Positions 1 through 8,591 are shown, numbered from the stretch's first letter. The stretch: 64,000 bases of DNA from Chitinophagaceae bacterium UBA4411 (GCA_002400415.1 DGQP01000002.1:248001-312000); one strand, 5' to 3'. A program made the numbers and translations. The notes: generated by a model from the letters alone, not told the origin.

Positions 1-668
1 GCAATCTCAATAATAAAGATCAGGATCGATCCGGTCCTGGTTGACTTGGCAGTTAATTCCTCGAGGAAATTCTGCGGCAAACGGCCAAGGATACCGATCA
101 TAATGATAAGTGAAGTACCATTTCCCAATCCTTTGTCAGTAATCTTTTCACCCATCCACATTACAAAGAGAGTTCCTGCAGTCAGCACAATTACGGATGA
201 TAAAAGAAAAGGATAATCAGCAATGATCATTCCCGGGTTACTCAGGGCCATATTTTCCAGGTAACGCACATAGGCTGAAGCCTGGAGTAATGTAACCACA
301 ACAGTCAGGTAGCGGGTATATTGGTTGATCTTTTTGCGTCCGCTGTCCCCTTCCTTCTGCATTTTCTGGAAACGGGGCACCAGTACTGTCATCAGCTGCA
401 TAAAAATCGATGCAGAGATATAGGGCATAATACCTAAAGCAAAAATAGAAGCCTGGTTAAACGCACCGCCCGCAAAAGTATTGATCAGGTCAAGGATACC
501 ATTATTAGCCTGACCCTGCTTTGCAGTCATGATAATAGGATTGATCCCTGGTAATACAATATGCGTTCCTATCCGGTAAATAAGAATCATCATCAGGGTG
601 AAAAGTATCTTGCTTTTCAGTTCCTCGATGCTCCAGATATTCTTTAAAGTCTGAATTAATTTTTTCAC
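1..668 (-). CDS. secY: SecY, protein translocase channel subunit (partial, 3' end outside window)
   Basis: SecY forms the SecYEG channel that passes proteins through or into the inner membrane. Reading from a GTG at 668, the frame is open to the window edge, giving about 222 N-terminal residues. It starts with an amphipathic segment containing IWSIEELKSKI and then YRIGTHI, and continues with the plug/TM2 region (ANNGILDLINTFAGGAFNQ, ALGIMPYISASIFMQL). Several hydrophobic helices follow. It is the last visible gene of the spc operon, 76 nt downstream of rplO, the standard position. GTG is chosen because the homologous N-terminus begins there. The C-terminal half lies beyond base 1. Confidence 0.95.
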   Translation of the reverse strand, partial: MKKLIQTLKNIWSIEELKSKILFTLMMILIYRIGTHIVLPGINPIIMTAKQGQANNGILDLINTFAGGAFNQASIFALGIMPYISASIFMQLMTVLVPRFQKMQKEGDSGRKKINQYTRYLTVVVTLLQASAYVRYLENMALSNPGMIIADYPFLLSSVIVLTAGTLFVMWMGEKITDKGLGNGTSLIIMIGILGRLPQNFLEELTAKSTRTGSILIFIIEI

Positions 669-744
669 GGGAGTTAAATAGATTTAAGAGCCCTGTAAAC
701 ACAAACGACACATCTTCAGATGCATCGTTGCAATTTAGCGAAAT

Positions 745-1194
745 TTACTTTACGATTTCAATTGATCCGCCGGCTGCTTCGATCGCTGCTTTAGCTTTCT
801 CACTGACCGCATTCACTTTAAAGGTGAATTTATTTTTCAGCTCACCATTGCCTAATATCTTTACCCTGTCTGTCTGGCTGATAAGGCCGTTGATATAAAG
901 GTTTTCGAGGGAGAATTCAGTGATATTATATTTCTCAGCCAGTTGCTCTACTTGTCCGAGGTTGAGTACTGTATATTCAACACGGTGAGGATTGCTGAAC
1001 CCGCGTTTGGGAACACGGCGCTGAATAGGCATCTGTCCGCCTTCATGAGCCATTTTACTTTTGTAACCGGTACGTGCCTGTGCACCTTTTGTACCTTTTG
1101 TTGATGTTCCGCCATGGCCGGAACCATCACCACGTCCAATTCTTTTTGTTTTGTGTGTTGCGCCTTTTGCAGGTCTTAATTCGTGCAGTTTCAT
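745..1194 (-). CDS. rplO: 50S ribosomal protein L15
   Basis: L15 is a late-assembling large-subunit protein. The 149-residue product has the glycine/lysine-rich N-terminal extension (KRIGRGDGSGHGGTSTKGTK) that threads into 23S rRNA, followed by the globular domain ending in a glycine-rich AAGGSIEIVK. Length is normal for the family. It lies between rpmD and secY, the canonical spc order, with a 92-nt gap to rpmD. Confidence 0.97.
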   Translation of the reverse strand: MKLHELRPAKGATHKTKRIGRGDGSGHGGTSTKGTKGAQARTGYKSKMAHEGGQMPIQRRVPKRGFSNPHRVEYTVLNLGQVEQLAEKYNITEFSLENLYINGLISQTDRVKILGNGELKNKFTFKVNAVSEKAKAAIEAAGGSIEIVK

Positions 1195-1286
1195 TGCTTT
1201 TATTTTTTACTCAACGCCCCGAAAGCATTCGGGGCTCGCTTGTTATTGAATGATTGCTAACCGTTGTCTGAACGATCACAATTTTG

Positions 1287-1466
1287 TTATGCTTCTTCCA
1301 CTTTCACCAGGTGAGTCACCTTCCGGATCATACCCAGTATTTGCGGGGTGGCTTCCACTTCTTTAGAGGAATTTGTCTTATTCAAACCCAACGCCTGTAT
1401 CGTCAGCTTCTGACGTTCAGGTCTGTCGATAGGACTTTTTACCAATGTTATTTTTATCTTTTTCAT
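1287..1466 (-). CDS. rpmD: 50S ribosomal protein L30
   Basis: L30 is a small large-subunit protein. The frame from ATG 1466 to TAA 1287 gives 59 residues starting MKKIKITLVKSPIDRPERQK and ending VTHLVKVEEA. This shows the family's KITLVKSPI start, the central LGL.K...S.EV..TP.ILGMI pattern and the VxHLVxVEE end. It sits between rpsE (23 nt upstream) and rplO, the expected slot. Very short genes like this one are easily missed by ORF length cut-offs. Confidence 0.95.
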   Translation of the reverse strand: MKKIKITLVKSPIDRPERQKLTIQALGLNKTNSSKEVEATPQILGMIRKVTHLVKVEEA

Positions 1467-1489
1467 AATTCAATTCGTTTGAAGTCGGA

Positions 1490-2008
1490 TTAACCGTTGA
1501 ATACTTTCTTTAAACCAAGTGTACGGGTCTTAGCCACGCCAATCGGCTCACGTAATAAAGCTAATGCCTTGAACGTAGCTTTAACCACGTTGTGCGGGTT
1601 AGCAGAGCCAAGCGATTTAGCCAATACGTCTGTTACGCCGGCTGCTTCCAGTACAGCACGCATTGAACCTCCGGCGATCACGCCAGTACCATGAGCAGCT
1701 GGTTTGATCAGAACTTTAGCAGCCCCTTCTTTCGCCCACTGGTCGTGAGGAATAGTTCCTTTCATGACCGGAACTTTGATGAGATTTTTCTTCGCATCTT
1801 CAATTCCTTTTGTAATGGCTTCCTGAACTTCTTTGGCTTTACCAAGACCATGACCTACCACACCATTCTCATTTCCCACCACCACAAGGGCAGAGAAACT
1901 GAAGGCACGGCCACCTTTTGTAGTTTTCACCACACGGTTAATGGCAACGACCTTATCTTTCAGTTCCAGGTCTCCGGCTTTAACTCTGTTTACGTTAAAC
2001 TTTGACAT
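1490..2008 (-). CDS. rpsE: 30S ribosomal protein S5
   Basis: S5 belongs to the small-subunit body and influences decoding accuracy. The 172-residue product has the N-terminal double-stranded-RNA-binding-like domain (ELKDKVVAINRVVKTTKGGR, then FSFSALVVVGNENGVVGHGLGKA) and the C-terminal domain (AAHGTGVIAGGSMRAVLEAAG, SLGSANPHNVVKAT). Its place between rplR and rpmD is canonical, with short gaps of 35 and 23 nt. Confidence 0.97.
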   Translation of the reverse strand: MSKFNVNRVKAGDLELKDKVVAINRVVKTTKGGRAFSFSALVVVGNENGVVGHGLGKAKEVQEAITKGIEDAKKNLIKVPVMKGTIPHDQWAKEGAAKVLIKPAAHGTGVIAGGSMRAVLEAAGVTDVLAKSLGSANPHNVVKATFKALALLREPIGVAKTRTLGLKKVFNG

Positions 2009-2043
2009 TTATACTTGTAATTAAAAGTTTGAGTATTGTTTAC

Positions 2044-2403
2044 TTAAAATTGAAGACCACCTTCTCTTGCTCCGTCTGCTACTGATTTCACACGACCATG
2101 ATACAGGTATCCCCCGCGATCAAAAACCACATCTTTAATTCCTAACTCAGAAGCTTTCCTCGCAATCGCAGCACCAACCAATTTGCTTTTTTCCACTTTT
2201 GTGACTTTCTGCGCTGCAATGTCTTTATCTCTTGATGAAGCAGCAGCCAGTGTCTCTCCTTTTGTATCATCAATCAACTGGGCATATACGTCAGCATTAC
2301 TTCTGAATACAGACAAACGGGGCTTACCAGTTGCTCCGCTGATCTTCCTGCGGATGCGGTAGCGGATATTTTGTCTTCTTTGTGATTTAACTTTTGGGTT
2401 CAT
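2044..2403 (-). CDS. rplR: 50S ribosomal protein L18
   Basis: L18 binds 5S rRNA in the central protuberance. The 119-residue protein has the basic N-terminus (RIRRKISGATGKPRLSVFRS) and the C-terminal VVFDRGGYLYHGRVKSVADG block with GAREGGLQF end that mark L18. It lies between rplF and rpsE as expected. Confidence 0.97.
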   Translation of the reverse strand: MNPKVKSQRRQNIRYRIRRKISGATGKPRLSVFRSNADVYAQLIDDTKGETLAAASSRDKDIAAQKVTKVEKSKLVGAAIARKASELGIKDVVFDRGGYLYHGRVKSVADGAREGGLQF

Positions 2404-2452
2404 CGCTTTGTATTTACAATCCTGATTCTGCCAGGATCAAATTTTAGTTTAA

Positions 2453-3007
2453 TTATTTACCAGCAGCTTTACCAGCTTTCTTACGTACCACTTCGCCAAC
2501 ATAGCGTACGCCTTTTCCTTTGTAAGGTTCAGGTTTACGCAGGCTGCGCAATTTAGCAGCCACCTGGCCGATCAGTTGCTTATCAATTCCTTCTAAAGTA
2601 ATGATCGGGTTCTGACCTTTTTCCTGTGCAGTAGCCACTTTCAGTTCTTTTGGAACTTCGAAAATGATATTGTGAGAATAACCCAAAGCCAGGTCCAGAA
2701 CATTACCCTGGTTAGCAGCTTTAAAACCCACACCGATCAATTCCAGCTTTCTTTCAAAACCATCTGTCACACCTTTTACCATGTTGGAGACCAATGCACG
2801 GTATAAGCCATGTAATGCACGGTGGCGTATCTGGTCCGTAGGGCGGGTAAAAGTGATATGACCATCTTTCACTTCTACAGTGATATCACGGTCGATAGCC
2901 TGCTTTAATTCGCCTTTGGGTCCTTTTACAGTAACCACATTGTCTTTTCCGACAGATATTGTCACACCACCGGGAGCGACTACGGGTTGTTTTCCTATAC
3001 GAGACAT
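2453..3007 (-). CDS. rplF: 50S ribosomal protein L6
   Basis: L6 lies near the factor-binding centre of the 50S subunit. The 184-residue product starts MSRIGKQPVVAPGGV and shows the two tandem L6 folds; the second carries the family signature PEPYKGKGVRYVGEVVRKKAGK near the C-terminus. Canonical order between rpsH and rplR. Confidence 0.97.
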   Translation of the reverse strand: MSRIGKQPVVAPGGVTISVGKDNVVTVKGPKGELKQAIDRDITVEVKDGHITFTRPTDQIRHRALHGLYRALVSNMVKGVTDGFERKLELIGVGFKAANQGNVLDLALGYSHNIIFEVPKELKVATAQEKGQNPIITLEGIDKQLIGQVAAKLRSLRKPEPYKGKGVRYVGEVVRKKAGKAAGK

Positions 3008-3091
3008 AATTAGTTGATTTATCTTTTATTTACTCATTACTGACCGGTCAGCTTAGTATAGTTTCAGCTTAATGTATCAGCAACATTTTTA

Positions 3092-3490
3092 TTAATAGAT
3101 GTAGCAAAGTACTTCACCTCCCACATTCTGCGATTTTGCTTCTTTATCCGTCATTACTCCTTTAGAAGTTGACAGGATAGCAATTCCCAATCCGCTTTTT
3201 ACCCGGCGGAAATCTGCAGGTTTTGAATACTGGCGCAGACCGGGACGGCTAACCCTCTCCATGCTCTGGATAGCCGGTTGTTTGGTGGAAGGATCGTACT
3301 TCAAAGCGATCTTGATCACACCTTGTTTGTTATCATCTTCAAATTTGTACTTCAGAATATAACCCTGGTTGTACAGGATCTCTGTCATACGCTTCTTCAG
3401 GTTTGATGCAGGGATATCCACTACCCGGTGACCCGCCATTTGTGCGTTACGGATTCTTGTCAGGAAATCTGCTATAGGATCTGTTACCAT
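3092..3490 (-). CDS. rpsH: 30S ribosomal protein S8
   Basis: S8 binds the central domain of 16S rRNA. In many bacteria it also represses its own operon. The 132-residue protein starts MVTDPIADFLTRIRNAQMAG and contains the C-terminal signature GLGIAILSTSKGVMTDKEA ending GGEVLCYIY. Located between rpsN and rplF. Confidence 0.97.
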   Translation of the reverse strand: MVTDPIADFLTRIRNAQMAGHRVVDIPASNLKKRMTEILYNQGYILKYKFEDDNKQGVIKIALKYDPSTKQPAIQSMERVSRPGLRQYSKPADFRRVKSGLGIAILSTSKGVMTDKEAKSQNVGGEVLCYIY

Positions 3491-3558
3491 ATTTTTTGCC
3501 CTCCTACGTCCCGGTTTTGCCGGGATAATTGGAAAAGTTTAAATGATTAATTAATGTC

Positions 3559-3828
3559 TTACCAGCTTGCTTTTTTCAATCCGGGTATCTTTCCGTTCAG
3601 TGCCATGTCACGCAGTGCAACCCTGGAGATACCAAAGTAGCGTACATAACCTTTAGGACGACCAGTCAGCTGGCAGCGATTCTTCAAACGAACTTTGGAA
3701 GAATTTTTTGGCAGTTCATCCAGAGCTTTGAAATCGCCTGCTTTTTTCAATTCGGCACGTTTTGCTTCGAACTGAGCAACCATTTTCTCTCTTTTTCTCT
3801 GCCTGGCCTTTACTGATGTTTTAGCCAT
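3559..3828 (-). CDS. rpsN: 30S ribosomal protein S14 (zinc-independent type)
   Basis: S14 belongs to the head of the 30S subunit. The 89-residue protein ends in the usual RYFGISRVALRDMALNGKIP GLKKASW block and has the NRCQLTGRP motif. It contains only that one cysteine, so it is the longer zinc-free (C-minus) form and not the CxxC zinc-ribbon form. Situated between rplE and rpsH. Confidence 0.97.
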   Translation of the reverse strand: MAKTSVKARQRKREKMVAQFEAKRAELKKAGDFKALDELPKNSSKVRLKNRCQLTGRPKGYVRYFGISRVALRDMALNGKIPGLKKASW

Positions 3829-3843
3829 AATTGTTTATTCTTT

Positions 3844-4422
3844 TTAGTTTGAGTTATTTTTTGTTGCGTTCTTAAAAGGCATACCCAGCTCTTTCAGCAG
3901 TTCGTATGCTTCTTCATCGGTATTTGCTGTTGTAACGAAAGTGATATCCAGACCTGTGATCTTATTTACTTTATCGATATCGATCTCAGGGAAGATGATC
4001 TGTTCTGTTACACCCAGTGTGTAGTTACCACGGCCATCAAACGCTTTTTCATTTATACCTTTGAAGTCACGAACACGAGGCAATGCTACGGCGATCAGGC
4101 GATCCAGGAATTCGTACATCTTCACTCCGCGAAGCGTAACCCTTGCACCAATCGGCATGTTCTTACGCAGTTTGAAGTTGGAGATATCTTTCTTGGAAAA
4201 AGTAGCTACTGCCTTCTGACCGGTGATGGTAGTCAGCTCATCAAGAGCAATGTCTACCAGTTTTTTGTCAGATACAGCACCATTAACACCACGGTTCACG
4301 CAGATTTTCTCCAGTTTGGGAGCCTGCATTACAGAGCCGTAGCTGAATTTCTTTACCAGGGCAGGTACAACATCGTTTTTGTACTTGTCTGCCAGTCGCG
4401 GGGTATAAGTTTTAGTACTCAT
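3844..4422 (-). CDS. rplE: 50S ribosomal protein L5
   Basis: L5 binds 5S rRNA and contacts P-site tRNA. The 192-residue protein shows APKLEKICVNRGVNGAVSDKK, the glycine-rich RKNMPIGARVTLRG and the IDIDKVNKITGLDITFVTTA segment near the end. Its start codon overlaps the rplX stop by one base (TAATG on the minus strand), implying translational coupling. Slightly longer than the usual ~180 residues because of an Asn-rich C-terminal tail. Confidence 0.97.
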   Translation of the reverse strand: MSTKTYTPRLADKYKNDVVPALVKKFSYGSVMQAPKLEKICVNRGVNGAVSDKKLVDIALDELTTITGQKAVATFSKKDISNFKLRKNMPIGARVTLRGVKMYEFLDRLIAVALPRVRDFKGINEKAFDGRGNYTLGVTEQIIFPEIDIDKVNKITGLDITFVTTANTDEEAYELLKELGMPFKNATKNNSN

Positions 4423-4766
4423 TATTTTTTACCTCCCTGAGTTTTTTTTGTTTTAAAAACTCTTTCTGTCTTACCATCTTTTCTCACTCTTGTCACTTTC
4501 GCACCTGCTTTCTGAGCAGCATCCCAAAGCATTACATTACTGATATGGATCGGAGCTTCCTTTTTAATGATACCACCTTTGGTATTTTGTGCGGAAGGCT
4601 TGGTGTGTTTGGTGATAATATTAACACCTTCCACAACCACTTTCGCTTCGTCCACCAATACTTCTTTTACTGTGCGGGGTTTATCGAGGGCCTTGTCATC
4701 GCCCGCAATCACCACCACACTGTCTCCTTTCCGGATATTGTACTTGGGTTTAAATCTTGCTTTCAT
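4422..4766 (-). CDS. rplX: 50S ribosomal protein L24
   Basis: L24 is an assembly-initiator protein of the 50S subunit. The 114-residue product has the KOW motif near the N-terminus (IRKGDSVVVIAGDDKALDK) and the conserved VEGVNIITKHTKPS...GGIIKKEAPIHISNVML core. It lies between rplN and rplE and its stop overlaps the rplE start by 1 nt. Confidence 0.97.
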   Translation of the reverse strand: MKARFKPKYNIRKGDSVVVIAGDDKALDKPRTVKEVLVDEAKVVVEGVNIITKHTKPSAQNTKGGIIKKEAPIHISNVMLWDAAQKAGAKVTRVRKDGKTERVFKTKKTQGGKK

Positions 4767-4805
4767 TTTTATCTATCGTTAATGGGCTTGCACCCTTTTA
4801 ATCAA

Positions 4806-5174
4806 TTATAATACTTCCGGTGCCAGTGATATGATCTTCATATATCCTTTATCACGCAGTTCTCTTGCTACTGGTCCGAAGATACGGGTACCACGGGGCT
4901 CATCAGACTGGTTGAGTAACACTACTGCATTGTCATCAAAACGGATATAAGAACCATCTTTACGGCGCAGTTTGTTAGTGGTACGAACAATAACGGCCTT
5001 GGCAACAGTACCTTTTTTGATACCACCTGCGGGCAAAGCATCTTTTACTGTTACAACGATCTTATCGCCGATCCTGGCATAACGTTGTCCGCTGTTGCCG
5101 AGTACACGGATACAAAGCACCTCTTTGGCACCACTGTTGTCCGCAACATTTAACCGGCTTTCTTGCTGAATCAT
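4806..5174 (-). CDS. rplN: 50S ribosomal protein L14
   Basis: L14 lies at the subunit interface. The 122-residue protein starts MIQQESRLNVADNSGAKEVL and shows GGIKKGTVAKAVIVRT and FGPVARELRDKGYMKIISLAPEVL, nearly invariant across bacteria. It precedes rplX and follows rpsQ after a 99-nt spacer carrying a short tandem repeat. Confidence 0.98.
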   Translation of the reverse strand: MIQQESRLNVADNSGAKEVLCIRVLGNSGQRYARIGDKIVVTVKDALPAGGIKKGTVAKAVIVRTTNKLRRKDGSYIRFDDNAVVLLNQSDEPRGTRIFGPVARELRDKGYMKIISLAPEVL

Positions 5175-5238
5175 TTTATTTAAGCTTTGAGCTCTTAGCG
5201 TTGAACTATGAGCAGTTTAAACATTTATTAATCATTAC

Positions 5239-5270
5239 GGCTCGTAGCTCCTGGCTCGTAGCTCGTAGCT
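5239..5270. repeat. Short tandem repeat in the rplN-rpsQ spacer
   Basis: GGCTCGTAGCTCCT is followed by GGCTCGTAGCTCGT and AGCT, an imperfect 14-nt unit inside the 99-nt gap between rpsQ and rplN. It has no coding role and lies in the untranslated part of the operon mRNA. Confidence 0.6.
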
Positions 5271-5273
5271 TTC

Positions 5274-5531
5274 TTACTTCACTTTTTCCACCACTTCCAC
5301 CAGTCTCCAGCGTTTTGTCTTACTCAGGGGACGGGTTTCCATAATCTTCACCACATCACCAATACTGCATTCATTTTTGTCGTCATGCGCATGGAATTTT
5401 GTGGTCTTTTTCAAGAACTTACCATAGATAGGGTGTTTTACTTTTCTTTCCACCGCAACGGTAATGGTTTTGGCCATTTTATTGCTGGTTACCACACCTA
5501 TCCTTGTTTTTCTTAAATTTCTTTCGGTCAT
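5274..5531 (-). CDS. rpsQ: 30S ribosomal protein S17
   Basis: S17 binds the 5' domain of 16S rRNA. The 85-residue protein begins MTERNLRKTRIGVVTSNKMA and has the OB-fold pattern with HPIYGKFLKKTTKFHAHDD and the RPLSKTKRWRLVEVVEK end. Between rpmC and rplN as expected. Confidence 0.97.
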   Translation of the reverse strand: MTERNLRKTRIGVVTSNKMAKTITVAVERKVKHPIYGKFLKKTTKFHAHDDKNECSIGDVVKIMETRPLSKTKRWRLVEVVEKVK

Positions 5532-5563
5532 TGTTATTTGTTTTGATCAGTGATGAACTGATG

Positions 5564-5773
5564 TTATGCTCCCAGTTGTCTGTTCTTTAATTCAGTTTGC
5601 AAACGGGCAATATCCTTGCGCAGTCCGCGGATGGTCATCGGGTTCTCCAGGGGAGAAATAGCATGAGCAAACTCCAGCTTTTTCAGGCGTTGCTTGTCTT
5701 CTTCCAGGCGGATCTTAAGATCCTGCTCATTCATCCCGTGAATACTTTTTACAAAATCAGCTTTCTTTGACAT
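5564..5773 (-). CDS. rpmC: 50S ribosomal protein L29
   Basis: L29 is a small two-helix protein at the nascent-chain exit. The 69-residue product shows MNEQDLKIRLEEDKQRLKKL, then AHAISPLENPMTIRGLRKDI ARLQTEL, matching the family. Located between rplP and rpsQ. Confidence 0.96.
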   Translation of the reverse strand: MSKKADFVKSIHGMNEQDLKIRLEEDKQRLKKLEFAHAISPLENPMTIRGLRKDIARLQTELKNRQLGA

Positions 5774-5797
5774 CGCTTTACGATTATTGATTAATTA

Positions 5798-6220
5798 TTA
5801 CGCAGTAACTAAATCACGGCGTACCATAAACTTGGTTTTGATCGGCAGCTTCCCGGCAGCTAATGCCAGTGATGCACGGGCCACCTGCTCACTTACACCA
5901 TCCACTTCAAAGATGATACGGCCGGGTTTTACCACAGCAGCCCAGAACTCCAGGTTACCTTTACCCTTACCCATCCTCACCTCTGCAGGTTTGCGGGTGA
6001 TCGGCTTATCAGGAAATATGCGGATCCATACATTACCTTCCCTTTTCATTTCACGGGTCAATGCCTGACGGGCAGCTTCAATCTGGCGGTCAGTGATCCA
6101 GTGCTGATCCAATGCTTTCAAAGCATAAGAACCAAATGCAATGGTTGTACCTCTTTTGGCATCGCCTTTCATGCGACCCTTCTGCATTTTCCTGTGCTTC
6201 GTTCTTTTCGGTTGTAACAT
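5798..6220 (-). CDS. rplP: 50S ribosomal protein L16
   Basis: L16 organises the A-site region of the 50S subunit. The 140-residue protein begins MLQPKRTKHRKMQKGRMKG and contains the KPITRKPAEVRMGKGKGNLEFWAAVVKPG segment with its MGKGKG signature. Standard length and position between rpsC and rpmC. Confidence 0.98.
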   Translation of the reverse strand: MLQPKRTKHRKMQKGRMKGDAKRGTTIAFGSYALKALDQHWITDRQIEAARQALTREMKREGNVWIRIFPDKPITRKPAEVRMGKGKGNLEFWAAVVKPGRIIFEVDGVSEQVARASLALAAGKLPIKTKFMVRRDLVTA

Positions 6221-6260
6221 TGTATATAATTTCTAGTTACTTGATTCTTGTTTGCAAAAA

Positions 6261-7058
6261 TTAGTTTCTCCTGTTATCTCCGCCACGGCCGCCACCTCTT
6301 CTGTCTCCGCCACCTCTCCTGTCGTCACGGCGATCACCACCTCTTCTGTCATCACGACGGTCACCACCAACTCCACCACCTTCATTCTTACCACCGCCGG
6401 CAATAATGTTTGGATTCAGGTCTCTCTTCGCCAGTACTTCACCTTTACATATCCATACTTTAATACCGATCTTACCGTATACTGTTTGTGCAAATACGTT
6501 GGCATAATCAATATCCATACGGAACGTGTGCAGGGGCACACGGCCTTGTTTGAATTCTTCGCTGCGGGCAATCTCTGCACCGGCCAGACGACCACTCAAT
6601 TTGATCTTGATACCTTCAGCGCCCATACGGAGTGCAGAAGCTATCGCCATCTTGGTGGCACGCTTGAAGTTGATACGGTTCTCGATCTGGCGTGCAATAG
6701 TATCACCTACGATCATCGCATCCAGTTCAGGACGGCGGATCTCGAGGATATTGATCTGCACATCATCTTTACCAGTCAGCTTCTTCAATTCTTCTTTGAT
6801 ACGATCAACCTCACCGCCACCTTTACCAATGATGATACCAGGCTTGGAGGTATGAATGGTGATGATCAGTTTACCGAGTGTTCTCTCAATAACGATCTTA
6901 GAGATACCGCCTTTGTTAATACGGGCATTCAGGTAAGTTCTGATCTTATGATCCTCGATCAGTTTGCCAGCATAATCTTTTTTGCTGCCATACCAGTTAG
7001 ATTCCCATCCACGGATGATGCCTAAACGGTTACCAATCGGATTTGCTTTTTGACCCAT
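6261..7058 (-). CDS. rpsC: 30S ribosomal protein S3 with Arg/Gly/Asp-rich C-terminal tail
   Basis: S3 forms part of the mRNA entry tunnel. The 265-residue protein starts MGQKANPIGNRLGIIRGW, has a KH domain with GIIIGKGGGEV around residues 75-84, and the C-terminal domain (MGAEGIKIKLSGRLAGAEIA, GKIGIKVWICKGE). Residues ~221-265 form a low-complexity tail of repeated DRRDDRRGG-like units that the core fold does not need. Bacterial S3 tails vary, but this one resembles RGG-type RNA-binding extensions. The tail-encoding DNA (about 6261-6400) is itself repetitive. Canonical position between rplV and rplP. Confidence 0.97.
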   Translation of the reverse strand: MGQKANPIGNRLGIIRGWESNWYGSKKDYAGKLIEDHKIRTYLNARINKGGISKIVIERTLGKLIITIHTSKPGIIIGKGGGEVDRIKEELKKLTGKDDVQINILEIRRPELDAMIVGDTIARQIENRINFKRATKMAIASALRMGAEGIKIKLSGRLAGAEIARSEEFKQGRVPLHTFRMDIDYANVFAQTVYGKIGIKVWICKGEVLAKRDLNPNIIAGGGKNEGGGVGGDRRDDRRGGDRRDDRRGGGDRRGGGRGGDNRRN

Positions 7059-7085
7059 GTTTATTCAGGTTATTCGTTAATACGT

Positions 7086-7433
7086 TTAATTTTTAGATTC
7101 CTTGGTGTCCACGATCACAGTAACATGGTTGCTGCGTTTACGAACACGGTACCCGCGGCCCTGCGGAGCCGGGCGCATACGCTTCAATGTTCTTGCACCA
7201 TCAACAAAAATGGTTTTCACCACCAGTTGGCTTTCATCCCCGCCTTCATTTTTCTGCTTCCAGTTGCTGATAGCACTCAGCACCAGTTTACGCAGGGGAA
7301 CTGCGGGGTGCTTGGGGTTATGCTCCAGCTCAGCCAATACCTTTTCTACTTTCTGACCACGGATGAGATCAGCCAGCAAACGCATTTTGCGGGGCGAAGT
7401 CGGATAATTTCTCAGTTTAGCTACTGCTTCCAT
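7086..7433 (-). CDS. rplV: 50S ribosomal protein L22
   Basis: L22 lines the peptide exit tunnel. The 115-residue protein shows the N-terminal SPRKMRLLADLIRGQKVEKV segment, and the C-terminal GARTLKRMRPAPQGRGYRVRKRSNHVTVIV, which carries the tunnel beta-hairpin signature. Between rpsS and rpsC. Confidence 0.97.
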   Translation of the reverse strand: MEAVAKLRNYPTSPRKMRLLADLIRGQKVEKVLAELEHNPKHPAVPLRKLVLSAISNWKQKNEGGDESQLVVKTIFVDGARTLKRMRPAPQGRGYRVRKRSNHVTVIVDTKESKN

Positions 7434-7450
7434 TGTAATTAGTTTCTAGA

Positions 7451-7720
7451 TTAACCTTCTTTTTTAGAGTGTCCTTTGAACTGGCGGGTCGGTGCAAATT
7501 CACCTAATTTATGACCTACCATGAATTCCGTTACATACACCGGGATGAACTTGTTGCCATTATGCACAGCAAAAGTGTGACCCACGAAATCAGGTGAAAT
7601 AGTAGAGCGGCGGCTCCAGGTCTTGATAACACCCTTTTTGTTTTTGCCTTCATTCATAGACAACACCTTTTTTTCGAGGTGAGTTGCTATATAAGGACCT
7701 TTTTTAATCGAACGAGCCAT
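7451..7720 (-). CDS. rpsS: 30S ribosomal protein S19
   Basis: S19 is a head protein of the 30S subunit. The 89-residue product begins MARSIKKGPYIATHLEKKVL and has TWSRRSTISPDFVGHTFAVHNG and MVGHKLGEFAPTRQFKGH, all diagnostic. Between rplB and rplV. Confidence 0.98.
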   Translation of the reverse strand: MARSIKKGPYIATHLEKKVLSMNEGKNKKGVIKTWSRRSTISPDFVGHTFAVHNGNKFIPVYVTEFMVGHKLGEFAPTRQFKGHSKKEG

Positions 7721-7751
7721 GATTTATGTCGTTGTATTATTAATGAGTTTT

Positions 7752-8591
7752 TTACTTCGCTATTTTGCTTCCGTTCTTACGCTGGATAATCATTTTATCG
7801 CTTCCTTTACCCTTGGTCCTTGTTTTCAGACCTCTTGAGTATTGACCATTCCTAGAACGAGGTTGACCACCTGAAGCTTTACCTTCACCACCACCCATCG
7901 GGTGATCTACCGGGTTCATCGCTACGCCACGGTTTCTTGGTTTGATACCTTTCCACCTGTTACGGCCAGCTTTACCCATGCTTTGCAGGAAGTGATCACT
8001 ATTACTTACCACACCAACAGTAGCCCAGCAATTGATCAATACTTTTCTCAACTCACCAGAAGGCATTTTGAGGATCGCATATTTTTCTTCTTTGTTGGTC
8101 AGCTGTGCAGAAGAACCTGCACTTCTTGCCAATTTACCACCCTGACCCGGTTGCATTTCAATGTTGTGCACATTAGTACCTAATGGCATATTTTTCATTG
8201 ATAAAGCATTCCCGACTTCAGGAGCCACATCCACACCACTGATGATTTTGGCACCTACTTCCAGCCCCTGCGGAGCAATGATGTAGCGCTTTTCACCATC
8301 TGTATATTCCACTAATGCGATGAATGAGGTACGATTGGGATCGTACTCAATCGTTTTCACAGTCGCTTCAATATTTACCTTGTTTCTTTTGAAATCGATG
8401 ATACGGTATTTCTTCCTGTGACCACCACCCCTGTATCTCATGGATAAGTGACCAGAAGAGTTACGACCACCGCTTCTTTTCTTGGGTTCCACCAGTGATT
8501 GTTCAGGAACATTGGTAGTTACCTCTGCGTATGCATTCCCGATTCTCCAACGGGTACCAGCAGTAACAGGTTTAAATTTTCTTAATGCCAT
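7752..8591 (-). CDS. rplB: 50S ribosomal protein L2
   Basis: L2 is required for subunit association and peptidyl-transferase activity. The 279-residue protein contains SGHLSMRYRGGGHRKKYRII, the central ARSAGSSAQL block and the C-terminal RGVAMNPVDHPMGGGEGK motif with its essential histidine. Canonical position between rplW and rpsS. Confidence 0.98.
   Translation of the reverse strand: MALRKFKPVTAGTRWRIGNAYAEVTTNVPEQSLVEPKKRSGGRNSSGHLSMRYRGGGHRKKYRIIDFKRNKVNIEATVKTIEYDPNRTSFIALVEYTDGEKRYIIAPQGLEVGAKIISGVDVAPEVGNALSMKNMPLGTNVHNIEMQPGQGGKLARSAGSSAQLTNKEEKYAILKMPSGELRKVLINCWATVGVVSNSDHFLQSMGKAGRNRWKGIKPRNRGVAMNPVDHPMGGGEGKASGGQPRSRNGQYSRGLKTRTKGKGSDKMIIQRKNGSKIAK

Noticed and set aside
6252..7025. 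Open frame on the plus strand opposite rpsC (257 codons)
   Set aside because: Thr/Ser-rich product arising from the antisense of S3 and its repetitive tail; no family, so a shadow.
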